Below are positions 37,913 through 49,339 of a stretch of 64,000 bases of DNA, in pieces. The DNA comes from Rhyacichthys aspro (lineage: Eukaryota; Chordata; Actinopteri; Gobiiformes; Rhyacichthyidae), in the NCBI GenBank assembly GCA_036850595.1, contig CM072163.1, forward strand, positions 3,458,595 to 3,522,594, written 5' to 3'. Positions within the stretch are counted from its first letter, which is position 1, and the number at the start of each line of letters is the position of its first letter. The notes below the pieces were generated by a model. That model did not search any database, had not been told where the DNA came from, and saw only the letters and a list, made by a program, of their open reading frames with translations. Made by a program: the position numbers and the translations under genes.

Positions 37913-40610
37913 AGTCCAGTTTAAGAGCAGCAGATGCAGTGGATACATGTAGTAATACTGTTTTGTTTGCAGAAAGCAGTAGTTGACCTTTTGCTTGTAC
38001 CTGTTCAGCACCTTGGAGAGCACCTGTTGATCTCTCAGCTGCCTCTAGATGGCAGTGTGGCCCAAGCTAACCCTCCGTCCCTTTTTAATTCCTCCTCCCC
38101 CGAGCCCAGCGCCCCTCTGCGTGGAAGCCGCAAGCTGCCTCTTTAATGGGATGTCAAGAAAAGGCAGCATTGTGCACTGCCTGTTTGAAATACACTTTAA
38201 ACAACCCTCTTCCTCTTTTCAAAAGCTGCGGCGCTCCACTGTTTCACCAGGTCCACTAACTCCCATGAACTCCCCGTTGTTGTTGTTGTTTTTTTAGTGA
38301 AAGACAGTGCTGCAGTGTGTTTTTCTCTCCACCGCGAACGGTTGACAAGCAGGTTATCCCCAGGAAAGGTTTTGTAGTGTTGTTAAAGCTAGATTTGGAG
38401 AACAACGCTGCGTCTTATTGGATGCTGAACGTGTTCTTGCTCACATACGATTTTCACCGCGCTCACAAAATAGATCAGGTTGTCACTTGTTATTTCTCGT
38501 CTCGTCCATCACGCTCCGTCACTGTGCCCTTGCCTCAAAGGACGCTGATTTTGGTGTGATTGAGTATGACCTAACATAATAGTACTGTCATCGGGCTGAG
38601 ATATGCCTACACATGCTGCTATATATGACGCATATATGAAAACAATTAAGATGGTGTCCCCTCCGCGTCAAGACAAAGTGAGTGCATTAGTGGCGAGTCC
38701 ACAGTGTTGGGTAATTATTAGACCGCACAGGTGCAAGAAATGTTTGCATTTTCTTATTTTAGTATTAATTATTGAGCGTTTTAATCACTGAGCAAAGCAG
38801 TTCAGGTTAGATTAAGAGGGAAAAGTATCCAGTCAGACTTGAATGTTTGTTCTCGCAGTAGACTATGACTGCATGGGTCCACTAGGAATAATTTTGAACA
38901 GAAATCATAAGCATCATTGATTCTGACTGTCTTGAGATGATTCTTCATGAAGATTTTAAAAATATATTCCTTTTATTAATAAAATGTACCAAACTGACCG
39001 TGAAAAATTGATATGTGGATAATGGGAATAAATAAGTGCACTATATTTATGAAAAAGATGGCTTTCTTGGTTTCAAGTCAACAAACAAATGTAAAAATGA
39101 CTGCTGAAAAGTGTGCTGCTCAATGTTGGTATCTGTTCACAATTTAAGACCCTATTCAGTTTCCCAGAAGGATTGTGGATTGTGCCCAATTCTCATCTCT
39201 TTGTTCTTTCTGCAGCAACAGTCTAAATGTTAGCATCTGAGATTAGCCTAGCACGCTCCAATATTAAGCATAAAGCACCAAGTTAGTGAAATGATACTGT
39301 TTATACGTAGGTATAGTGAGAGTCATTTTAAAGACAGAGTAACATCGTTTTATTGGGAAAAAGCTCCTATAAGCCAACAATACCAATGTCTTTCAAAAAA
39401 TAAATAATTGCGCTAATGAAAGTACAATAAATTCAGTATAATTTCTTATAAGTTAGCTCTGTGCTTTATGTCTGTTGATTGCTGTGAATACATTTTGTTT
39501 ATGCACGTCCTGTCAATAAATAAAAAGACTATTTTTCTGCATTTATTATTAGTTATGCTATAATTACCTCTTGTACTTATGCATGTACACTACGTGTGGT
39601 TGTGTTTATTGCCATCAGAGCTGATATACTGCCCACATATGAGGCTATATGAGTTTTTTATTGTTTATGTTGTTGAAGGTGTGAAGATAAAGGAGAATGA
39701 CATTAATTAAAATGGATTAATCTGGAGAAGTGTGAAGTGTAACTTAGAGAAAGAGGAGTCTGTGGTACTGTTCAGATAATCAGTTTGAGGTCACTCTTTT
39801 CCAAACAAATAATGTCATTTCTTGAGAGTTTACTTAAAAGCTGACCTCAAGCAATTCTAGATAATGTACTTTTGAACTAACTTCCAAAGGAAATCTAACG
39901 AGTGGATATCAATTTCAACAAAAAGTCTGTTTTTGTGGATTTCTGTTGGCAATACAACTGGAGAGAAAAGGTTGGATTGGATTCCAGCTAATGATCTACT
40001 ATCAAATAAAGGCAAAAAGGCCAAAAAATAAACCAAAATCAAACCTGAAAAAAGTATGATCTTGATTGTAAGAAGAAAAAAACCCTACAGATTTTACTTA
40101 AAAAACAGTGAACAGATTATACTTTTTAATATTCTAGAGACAAAAGGAGGGTCAGTCTAATGAGCCAAATGCCACATTTATAAAATAATATGCAACATCC
40201 TCCACATCTTACAATAACACATGATTTCTGCAGGATTCTCAGGAACAACCATTACAACATAGCCATTCTTGGACTCAGAGTGGTGTATTTATGACCTCTC
40301 CCTGTTGTTGTGTGGACGGCTGCTAACGCTCTCAGAAGCTGACACAGTGACAGTGAAAAGCTCAGGTGGGAGTAAAGCTTAGCGGTGGGCTTCCTGTTGG
40401 ATCGATGGCTGCCTTTGTGTCTCACTGCTGTTATTGAGTTTCCCATGTGCCGCGCTGCTGCCTCTATTGTCTCTTTAACTGTCTGCACTGGGCTCCGGTG
40501 GGCTCCAGGTTAATGGACAAGCTCTGGTGGTGGAGACCTGACCTCCCTCTGCAGCCAATCTCCGACTGCTCAACCCAGTCTGTCTGCCCGAAGCCAAAAC
40601 ACTTTAAACA
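37913..40610. other. Non-coding stretch with GC-rich block at about 38000-38330
   Basis: No gene is supported. Bases 37995-38330 are GC-rich and include a CTCF-like motif. The frame at 37934-38146 follows a fair splice acceptor (TTTTGTTTGCAG at 37963-37974), but its residues are low-complexity and resemble no family I know. The remainder is AT-rich. Confidence 0.45.
38042..38057 (+). promoter_or_regulatory. CTCF-like motif, plus orientation
   Basis: CCTCTAGATGGCAGTG fits the CTCF core (CCNSYAGRKGGCRS) well and sits in a GC-richer block. Binding is inferred only. Confidence 0.4.
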
Positions 40611-41258
40611 GACACTTTCCTAACAATATATTTCATCCCTAATAGCCTTTCTTTTCATATTAAAACAATATTCTTCTAAACAGACTGTACCTGACTCTGG
40701 AAAATGGTTAAAACCCCAAATAGTTTATTGTAAAATGAATAATTTGTGTCAAAATAGTCTTTATGATCCATCTACTGTTTATTCTAAGGGATTGTAATAG
40801 ATGAGAAGCTCTATTCAGGAACAGAAAACCTGCTGGAAAAAGGAGCGCTCCCATTGGTCGACACTTGTCACATGACGTTCCAGGAAGTTTAATAGCTGCA
40901 GATAAAGTGTATTTTCAGCTGAATATGTCTTTTAACACAAAGAAACAGCTGAAAAAAGAAAAGCATCAACAGAGAAAAGGGAGACAACGTAAAACACAGA
41001 TAAATACTGTCAATTCAATCACGTAATGTTTAACGAGGAGGAGATAATTGTCGTCCTGACGCTGAAGTCACAGCTAAGCTAACGCTAAACTCTAAACTTC
41101 AGTTTGGTCAAATGGATTAGTATTTTGGAGGAAAAATTAGTCTTGTTTTATTTTTTTTTAAATAAAAGAGAAGCAGGAGAGGTCCCTAGGCTGATTTTGG
41201 AGGAGAGTGGAGTCTGAGACAGAGACAAAAAAAGAAAATCAGGAAGTGGAGCTTTAAT
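40611..41258 (+). repeat. Interspersed repeat family E, copy 3 (diverged)
   Basis: Shares AAAAGGAGCGCTCCCATTGG, then TCGACAC, GAATATGTCTTTTAACACAAAG, a T-tract plus AAATAAAAGAGAAGCAGGAG, and an end at GGAGCTTTAATT with the other copies. The stretch between CTAAGGGATTG and GGAAAAAGGAGCG lacks the DTTAAGACGTGATC-type block of copies 1, 2 and 4, so this is an internally diverged or rearranged copy. Confidence 0.65.
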
Positions 41259-44200
41259 TAAACAACATAAATTCCTAGAGTTAAGACACAAACTCCCACA
41301 TCAGCCTGTCCCTTTAGAGCTTCTGTGAAATTCCAGTCTGTAATGTCCGCCAATTGATGCTGCAAAATTAACAAGATGGTTAACACATAGTATTCACACA
41401 TCTACATGTAAAAGGATAACTGCAAATGAATACAGGTTAACTACATAAGGTTAGAACTCTGCGATTACAAACCTAACCATCATCAAATCAATGTAGAAAA
41501 CTGTAAGCATGTTTTTCTCATATCTGCCCGTTCTCGTAGACCGGATTAGGAACAAAGGATACACAATTATTGCTGATTGAGGTGGGTTTTTTGGACATTT
41601 TTGCATGTTTTTGTCATAATTTGAGCAGTGTGAGTTACTGCCACCACGATGGACACATCCCCCGGCAGCTGTCCTCAATAAAATACAGAGGCAACATAGC
41701 GGAAATGACTCTACATTTTCTATCATCATAAATAACCAATTGAAATCCATTGTAACTCACTCGGATTGACTTGAGTCTAAAGGACAAAACACACGTAACA
41801 TCCGTCTTCTTTGTCCTTTTCATGGTAATTATTTAGAGATATCTCAGCGGCGAAGCGTTTTAGCTGTGAAAACTAATCAAAGGCACTGATGCCACTAATG
41901 TAGCGGCCTCATCTCCGTACGACCAGACTGAAATATGTCCCAGGCTCCCAGTGAACACATGATTGATGTTGTAGAAATAACACGACGCCGAAGCCGGGGG
42001 GCAACACGCTCCTCGATCTCTCCTTGACGACGAGGAACAGCTGTGTGGTCTGCCTCCAGCATCTGCCCTTGGAGCGCTTTCACTCAGAGCTGAAGAAGAC
42101 GGATTCATAAAACACAGAAAGACTGCACCTCCTCCTATCATCAATTATCCTAATAGTCATCAATTATCTTCATAGTTCAAGGAAATGTACGAGTTTACAG
42201 AGAAACATACGATTGAACTGTTCTTGGAAATCTTACCTTTCAGAATGAGGTGACCTTTGAGAGAATCCAAATAAAATATACATTTATTACTGTCTTTTTA
42301 AACAAAGATTAAACATTTTTGTGTCACTCAATAGCTCATGTCATATTTATTACTGCAAAATTAACAATCTAAAATAAAATATCTTTGGCTGTGTCAAAAT
42401 AAAAGCTAAAAATCACATTCAGCATTGTTTAAAAAGGCTGTATGCTGTTTTAACAAGAATAATTTATGGCTGCAGTGGGTATATATTCACTGTGTAACCT
42501 CAAATTGAACATAAATGAGAGGATTTTAGCCAAAAATGGGCATTCCAAATGATATCAGCCTTACCTATTCTAGATGTGGTGACCAAATTAAAAATTACAC
42601 TGAAGCATTGTTTGAAGAATCAGGATTTAAAGATGGAGAAGGCAAACAGTGTAAGGAAATGATGTTGAATCAAATAAAGAAGGACAAATATGAAGATGGA
42701 AAAGTGTCATCAGCCAGTTTCTTTGCAGTTTTCATTCATCATTCATTCAATAAAATCCCAAATGTGTCATGACAATGTACCTTTGAGGACATAGATGCAG
42801 TAAATAGCTACAGTAAGTGCTGCAATAGTCCTGAAAATTTGTTTTAAAGCAACTCTTCGTAACTTTTTAACATCTGCAGCCACTGAAAGACTCTACAGCT
42901 GCAAACTACGCCTCAGTATGTGTGAGGGTTGTGTTACAAAGTGGAGTATTATCTGTTGAGCCATGAGCACTGTGTTTAGTTTAAAGTTGTTAATTGTACT
43001 ATCAGTGTATAAACTTCCACTGATTGACTGATTCCTGGACACTTATATCTTAATTTACCTCATTTTGGAAGCATACTCTTAGCATCCAACAAAATGTAAC
43101 TTTAACTATCTTCGAAAAACAGAAGCTCCATAAAAACTCAAATTTTCTTCTGCTCATTTGCTGTTTTTTGACAGATACTGAACATCCTAACACTTTTCAA
43201 AGCTTACATTTGCAAATGTTTCCTAATTGATCTTCTCAAGTGGAATGGACTCTTTAAAAGTGACTAAACAGACTCGCCGTACATCCATGTAGGAAGAAAA
43301 ACATGCTCAAGTGGCTCCTCTTCAGACTGAAATTACAGGAAAAAACATGGCAATTATCACAGGAAGTGAGAAATCAAAGCTTATTTTCATTAGCGAGCGT
43401 GACATTTTCTTCCAATCTTATTTCTGTGGAATTTCTTCATGTTTTCAAAGTTGTGTTGTGGCAAATAGCTCTTTTAAAGAACCTCCGCCAACTCTGTACT
43501 ATACAATTATGTGTGACCAAAAATATGGGCGGGAAATGGCAGACGAGAGAACGGATGGTACGTCCATGTGTGTTTTCCACCGTGAAGCATGAAGGACGGG
43601 ACGAGACGGGAGGGTAACACTCCACCGACGATTTATCCTGAACTCGAGGCACGTACTTGACTGGAGCATCATTTCGTAATGATACACCGTCCCATCTGGT
43701 TTGCACTTAGCGCAGCCATCGTTTGTGTTTGACACGACATGGATCTGAAACACACACCGAGGTTATACAAGGGTCATGTGACCAGGAAACACAGCAACAG
43801 AGGAAACACTGCTCAAACAATAAACCTGTGTGACGCATAAAGACATGTTCTACGGTAAGTTACAACGCAGAATAAATGGAAAAAAGCAAGAGGGCAGATG
43901 GTTTTCACTGTGAATATGACTATTTATTTAACATTTGATGCTGCAGGCTTTGTCAGGTGGGACATCCCTTGAGAAATATCAAAATATAAAACAACAGGAG
44001 CTTAGATATTCTTATATTTGTCAAGCATTTAACTCTCCTCCAGGTAGTGTGTAATTGCACTGAACTTCGTGGATTACAGTCATTCTTTTTCTCTGTTATT
44101 TAGCAGCTTTTTTAATTACTTAGAGGCTCGATGCACTTTCTACCCAATTATATCCAACAATACACCAAACATTTGCTGTAATTAATGCAATCAGTTTTGT

Positions 44201-45430
44201 TGCCTTTAAATATATGGTCAGCAAATTCAACTTTCAAGAAAAACAAGTCAGTGTAAGTGACAAAGTCGGCAATAGCAACAGACTTTTTAGCTTGTGATGC
44301 TAATAAATGCAAAAAATGGAGTCATAGTAGAATAGTCACCAATCAAAGTCATTAGTGTGCTTTAAAAATAATCTTTAGAGGCTGCCGGCCGTGTTGATTG
44401 CACCATTTTATCTCAAAATCATGAAACAATACACGCAGACACTCAAATGTGAAAACGCTTGCTTATATTTTGAATTGAAAGTCAGCGGAAAGCCGGACCC
44501 TTGCTTGAATTGTTTGTATTTGTAAGATCTCAAGCACAGATATGGGAGGCGATTATCAAAAAGCCGATTATATTGAGTGGAAGCGTTTATGGGCAGGACT
44601 GGACCTGAAAATGAGCTTTGTGGAAGAATAATATGCCCTTTTCCTTCATCATCTAATGTCAACTTGCTCTTTAGCCGAGAAGACACAGCTGGATCGATAC
44701 GGTTCTGTCGGCCCGCTCACACTGTCTGCGCCCATTAGGATTAGTCTCCTAAAGAAGAACTTGTTTGAAAGTTTTGTTTGTCCTCCCACATTTACACTCA
44801 CATCCACCGGTTTTTCCATCAGCCGTTTCTTAAGACACGGCTTGTTATGGTGAAGTAGTGTGTGCCTTAGCCGTTGAGTGGGAGAGGCAACTAACATCTG
44901 TTACGCCGCTGTATAATCATCCGAGCTGCGTGGGTGACGAGGACGAGGGGAGAAAAAAAAACTTCAGATACAGAGGATTCAACACGCCAGGCTCATATCC
45001 GCCGAGAGTTTTATGACCGTTATCACACAAATGGGTATTCATAAGGAGGTGGGATCCGGCTTTACGAGCGATAAGAGAGACGCCGGTCGGGAGAGAAGAG
45101 GCGATAAGGCTGTCCGCAGTTTGCTATTGTCATCACAACAGCAGGGCTTCATCAGGGCTTCATCAGGGCTCTGTTTTACTGCTCGGAGCCGCCGAGACGC
45201 ACTGTGAGGGTCTGGGGCAACACAATGGGCCTCCACAGTTAGAATGGAAAGGCTGAGCTGAAGGAATGTGATTTCAAAGGGTGTTTAAAATGTTCAAATG
45301 TGGTAAATTTAGTGTTAGCTCTTGTAGATGTTCATTAATGTGGCATGAATCTGGAGAAATGGGCAAAGTCAGGGCAGCAGCAACTAGTAAGCCTATTCTA
45401 CAAACTGAAGAAGATGAAAAACTATGTACA
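41259..45430. other. Non-coding stretch with one possible exon
   Basis: No gene is established. A GC-richer block lies at 41890-42080 and others at 44690-44900 and 44950-45220, the last containing three copies of GGGCTTCATCA at 45143-45170. A possible minus-strand exon at 43657-43744 is listed separately. The frame at 42536-42772 is long for its AT content but matches nothing I know. Confidence 0.45.
43657..43744 (-). CDS. Possible isolated internal exon, unidentified Cys-containing protein
   Basis: On the minus strand a good acceptor (CGGTGTGTGTTTCAG) precedes an 88-nt stretch that ends at a strong donor, TCAA|GTACGT. Only one of the three frames is open across it, and that frame reads IHVVSNTNDGCAKCKPDGTV, then YHYEMMLQS: protein-like, with a CxxC pair. 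It would be phase 0 at entry and phase 1 at exit. I find no partner exon nearby and do not recognise the family. It could be one exon of a gene with large introns, a relic, or chance. Confidence 0.25.
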
Positions 45431-45915
45431 ACTGCTTTACTTTAAACTCCAGTAACAGATTTTTTTAGCGTAGTAACCTTTCCTGCTTCTTTTATTTAAA
45501 AAAAAAAAGGTAAAACCAGACCTTTTTTTTTTTTTTTTTACCACAAAATACTAATACTTTACATTAAAATGAAGTTTAGAGCTTATGTAAACGTTGTCTT
45601 TGGAGTTTATCATTTTAGACTGTAGTGATCGAAGCATCACCAACATTTATCCATGTTTCATTTGCTCCTGTTTCTCTATTTTTATCTTTTTTGAGCTGTT
45701 TCTCTGTAAAATAAGACGTATTTCCAACAGAATAACCCATTTCCTTGGTTTATTTCCTTGTTCCTTCGTTGTTGACATCAGTGTCGACCAATGGGAGCGC
45801 TCCTTTTTACCTGAAGTGAGCTGTGATTGGTCAAAATCTATTAAAATCCTTCATTATAAAGACTAGATCACGTCTTAAGGTCTCATTTTTTCACAGATGA
45901 TTCCTGTTACAATAA
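45431..45915 (-). repeat. Interspersed repeat family E, copy 4 (inverted)
   Basis: Reverse complement of the family: TTCGTTGTTGACATCAGTGT, then CGACCAATGGGAGCGCTCC and GATCACGTCTTAAGGTCTC. The A- and T-runs at 45495-45540 correspond to the T-tract near the 3' side of copies 2 and 3. The outer edge TTTAAACTCCAGTAACAG (from 45441) corresponds to the CTTTAA-type 3' end. The core is about as similar to copies 1 and 2 as those are to each other. Confidence 0.75.
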
Positions 45916-48386
45916 GCAACAATTATAAAAATAGATAATTTCATTTTGCCAGTATTATTACGTCGAGGATCAAAAAGGAAAATGTGACCACAATAGAAGA
46001 CATGGCTTCAGTTATCACAAAATCTGACCCTATAGACATGTTTTAGGAGATTAAAACCCAGAATAAATGCAAAAACTTGATCCATAAAGTCCTGAAGCTC
46101 TAGACAAGAAATATGAAAAGAAAAAAACAAAGAGAGCTTACATATTCTGCAAATTTAATAAATATAATTGTTGTATAAAGGCTCTAAATAGCTCACACAT
46201 AATTGGTACAGAGATATTCATGTTGATTTATTGTACAGTGCCACTCCGACTGATCTATTTACACCACACACAACCTTTTAGAAACCTGACCCATCGCTGC
46301 TATCTATCTGTGCTTGTCTAAAACCATTTGATCAGATGTTAGTCTTTGCATGTTTGCCTTCTTACGTACGGGAATGTGTCAGAGAGTAAATGGCGCCGAG
46401 CCTCGAGGCTACAGGCTCCGGCGCAAATGAGATCCCAGAAACTGTATGTCAAGTCTGCTATTCATCAAACGTAACAGCGGTGAGGGGCAAGAATGAATGA
46501 AGGGAGGCGGCATCTTCAGTCAAGACATGTAGGAGGCCACTGCGGGTTTTTATCTCCACACATATGACGTACAAGACTGTCAGGTGAATGTGAAAATGTG
46601 TGAGAGGGTCTTCAGGGCTGGAAACGGTGTCCAATAGAAGTACAGAGAGTAATGTGTGGTCTTTAAATAAGCTTCATAGGTGTGTTTGCTCATACATTTG
46701 TACATTATACTTCAACATGTGTCTTTAAACTCTTTGGATGATGTACTATGAGGTGCAATTTCTGGTTTTCTTTACATAAAACATCACAAACCTTTGCCAG
46801 TAAATGTAAAATCCTGTCAGTTTCATATTTCAAAGCTTCAAAGATTGTGTAACAACCAAAGGAATGGTTTGTCTCTTAGTTTCAGCACAAAAAATATCTA
46901 ATTATTGTCCAGGATATACTCTAGCTACGATTATTATATTCTGAAGTCTTTGTATCATCAGGTTTTTTGTTTCTGGTTTCTAAAGGTGACTGTGTCATAA
47001 ACAAGGCAATGGTTTGTCTCTTGATTTCTTTCTTTTGGCAGAAAATGGTTGTCGAGGATATTTTTAGCTGATGTATCATGAATCTAACAAAAAAACAACA
47101 AAAAGAACAAAAAAAAAGAAGTTATACCTTTGTAAAAAAACAGGTGTCTGCGCAGATTTGAGCAGTTTGCAGTTAAATAGTCCTTTCTTAGCTACAGTTA
47201 TGTCACGTATTCTGCCATTTTTGTAGTTTTCTGGACAGATTCACGTCACAAATTGTCCAACACATTCACATTAGAATAGTTTTGAGATGAGTAACTGCTG
47301 TAGGTAAATACATTTCCCTGCAGAGACAAAAAAAGTGTGCGTTTTCTCCTTTCTAGAAAATCCAAAACACCTCCACACGATTCCAAAAATAATCCCTAAC
47401 ATCTCAGTGGTATTAACAACTTTAGCTCCACAATAAAGACTGAATGAATTTGTTTAAGAGACATTGTTGCTTGTAGTTTTGGAGTTATAACTTGACAAAA
47501 TCCACGGCTGTCCTTGAGGAAGACTATAAAGTATTGTTTAGTCGAAATAAGGATAAGCTTCATCTTAAATAAACATCCATTCTGTATTCATCAGGTGTAC
47601 AGTGCGACTAAACAATGTCTCTTCTTTCCACTGCAACAGACACATATCTTCTATCATCATTTCTTTCATTATCCTCCTGGCGGTCTGAAGCCTCTCTGCC
47701 AGTCTGCTCTGGAAAGTGTTATTGTGCACAAGAGTAAATGTAAGGCTTTATTAAAACCACCCGCACTCAGTGGAGAGGGGCAGCGATGGTGGATCCTCAA
47801 AATAACATCCATAACGCCTGTGCGATATTAACGCTGAGTCACTCCGCAGCAGCCAGAGGTTAATGACAAGACTTTCCCCCGACTCCACTCATTTTCTTAC
47901 AGACGGTTCTCCCAGGTCGCATTTCTGTTTTGTTTTCTTGTTGCAGAGTCACGACAAGTTCGAGCTGCAGCGTTTCCGAGCTCCTCTTTCTGCTCTTTTC
48001 CACTTAACTGTAATTTATCTTGTTGTTTTTTGCCACAGTTTTATAGTAGATCATTTTTCAAAGTCCCTCAAAAAAAAAAAAAAAAAGTTAAGCTCCAAAC
48101 CCTATAATTGATTTTCGAACATTACTTTGGCCGTCCGTCTTCCCTGGAACGACTGGTCTTGTTGTTGTGGTGGGTTCAGCATGTGTTAGGCCTCATTAGG
48201 GTCGCCCACTCGTTAACCCCGGTGAAGGGACCGGCTCATTAGGTCCCGTTAACGAGCCGTGTACGACTGAGGGCACCGTCGGACACATTGTGAACATGTG
48301 TGACATGCTCCTGTCTCAACAATGCATCGCCTTTGTAACAAGGAAACACTACTATTATTTTGTTGGATAAAGATGATTTTTAGATG
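45916..48386. other. Non-coding stretch
   Basis: No gene is supported. GC-richer patches at 46370-46520 and 48120-48300 (the latter with ATTAGG and GTTAACGAG-type motifs) may be regulatory. An A-run lies at 48070-48086. The rest is AT-rich. Confidence 0.5.
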
Positions 48387-48394
48387 CTTTAGGT
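48387..48394 (+). repeat. Left target-site duplication of hAT-like copy D
   Basis: CTTTAGGT immediately before the element terminus, repeated exactly at 49332-49339 after the other terminus. Eight bases is the target-site duplication size of the hAT superfamily. The identity runs two bases further (TGCTTTAGGT at both sides). Confidence 0.8.
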
Positions 48395-49331
48395 CACACA
48401 TGTCAAACTCAAGGCCCGGGGGCCAAATGCGGCCCTTTGCAATGTTTTATGTGGCCCTCCAAAACATTTAGCAGGCGATATATTTTGCACTAGGTTTTAA
48501 TTGGATTTGAACAGGTTTTTTGGTACAAAGATAAATAAAATCTTCCATCCAAAAATCAAATTCAACTAAAACCTGCTGAAATCTAACTAAAACCTGCTGA
48601 AATCTAACTAAAACCTGCTGAAATCTAACTAAAACCTGTTGAAATCTGTGCTAAAATCATTTAAATCCATCTAAAACCTTTTCAGATCTAACTAAAACCT
48701 GCTGAAAAAAACAATAAATAATTTAATCATCTAAACTTTCAGATCTAACTAAAACCTGCTGAAATCTAACTAAAACCTGTTGAAATCTGTGCTAAAATCA
48801 TTTAAATCCATCTAAAACCTTTTCAGATCTAACTAAAACCTGTTGAAATCTAACTAAAACCTGCTGAAATCTAACTAAAACCTGTTGAAATCTAACTAAA
48901 ACCTGTTGAAATCTAACTAAAACCTGCTGAAATCTAACTAAAACCTGTTGAAATCTGTGCTAAAATCATTTAAATCCATCTAAAACCTTTTCAGATCTAA
49001 CTAAAACCTGCTGAAATCTAACTAAAACCTGCTGAAATCTAACTAAAACCTGTTGAAATCTGTGCTAAAATCATTTAAATCCATCTAAAACCTTTTCAGA
49101 TCTAACTAAAACCTGTTGAAATCTAACTAAAACCTTTCCAAATCCATCTACAACCTGTTCAAATCCAACTAAAACCAGTTTTCATAAAAGGAGGAAATGA
49201 ATGTAAAAGCTAACTTTTGTAAGACTCAAATGAAGATGAAATCGCAAAATTTTATAAAAGCTTCCTTTGGCCCCTGAAGTGATTCTTATTAGCTATCGCG
49301 GCCCCTTACCACTTTGAGTTTGACACCTCTG
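48395..49331 (+). mobile_element. Complete hAT-like non-autonomous DNA transposon, copy D (937 bp)
   Basis: Termini CACACATGTCAAACTCAAGG and (reverse complement of the right end) CAGAGGTGTCAAACTCAAAG form an imperfect terminal inverted repeat of about 18 bp. Exact 8-bp duplications CTTTAGGT flank it, which together is the hAT signature. Inside are a 5' subterminal region with GGCCCGGGGGCCAAATGCGG, a roughly 630-bp minisatellite, and a 3' subterminal region with AGCTATCGCGGCCCCTTACC. No transposase is present, so it must have moved in trans. It is the reference for copies A (2972), B (9262) and C (25463). Confidence 0.85.
48540..49175 (+). repeat. Minisatellite with higher-order structure inside copy D
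   Basis: About 30 units of 21 bp, mostly GAAATCTAACTAAAACCTG with a CT or GT variant. A variant block (GTGCTAAAATCATTTAAATC, then CATCTAAAACCTTTTCAGATC) recurs four times, starting near 48647, 48787, 48958 and 49061, with differing numbers of simple units between. Those blocks are nearly identical, so multi-unit segments have been copied as wholes. Confidence 0.9.
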
Positions 49332-49339
49332 CTTTAGGT
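49332..49339 (+). repeat. Right target-site duplication of hAT-like copy D
   Basis: CTTTAGGT, identical to 48387-48394. Confidence 0.8.
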
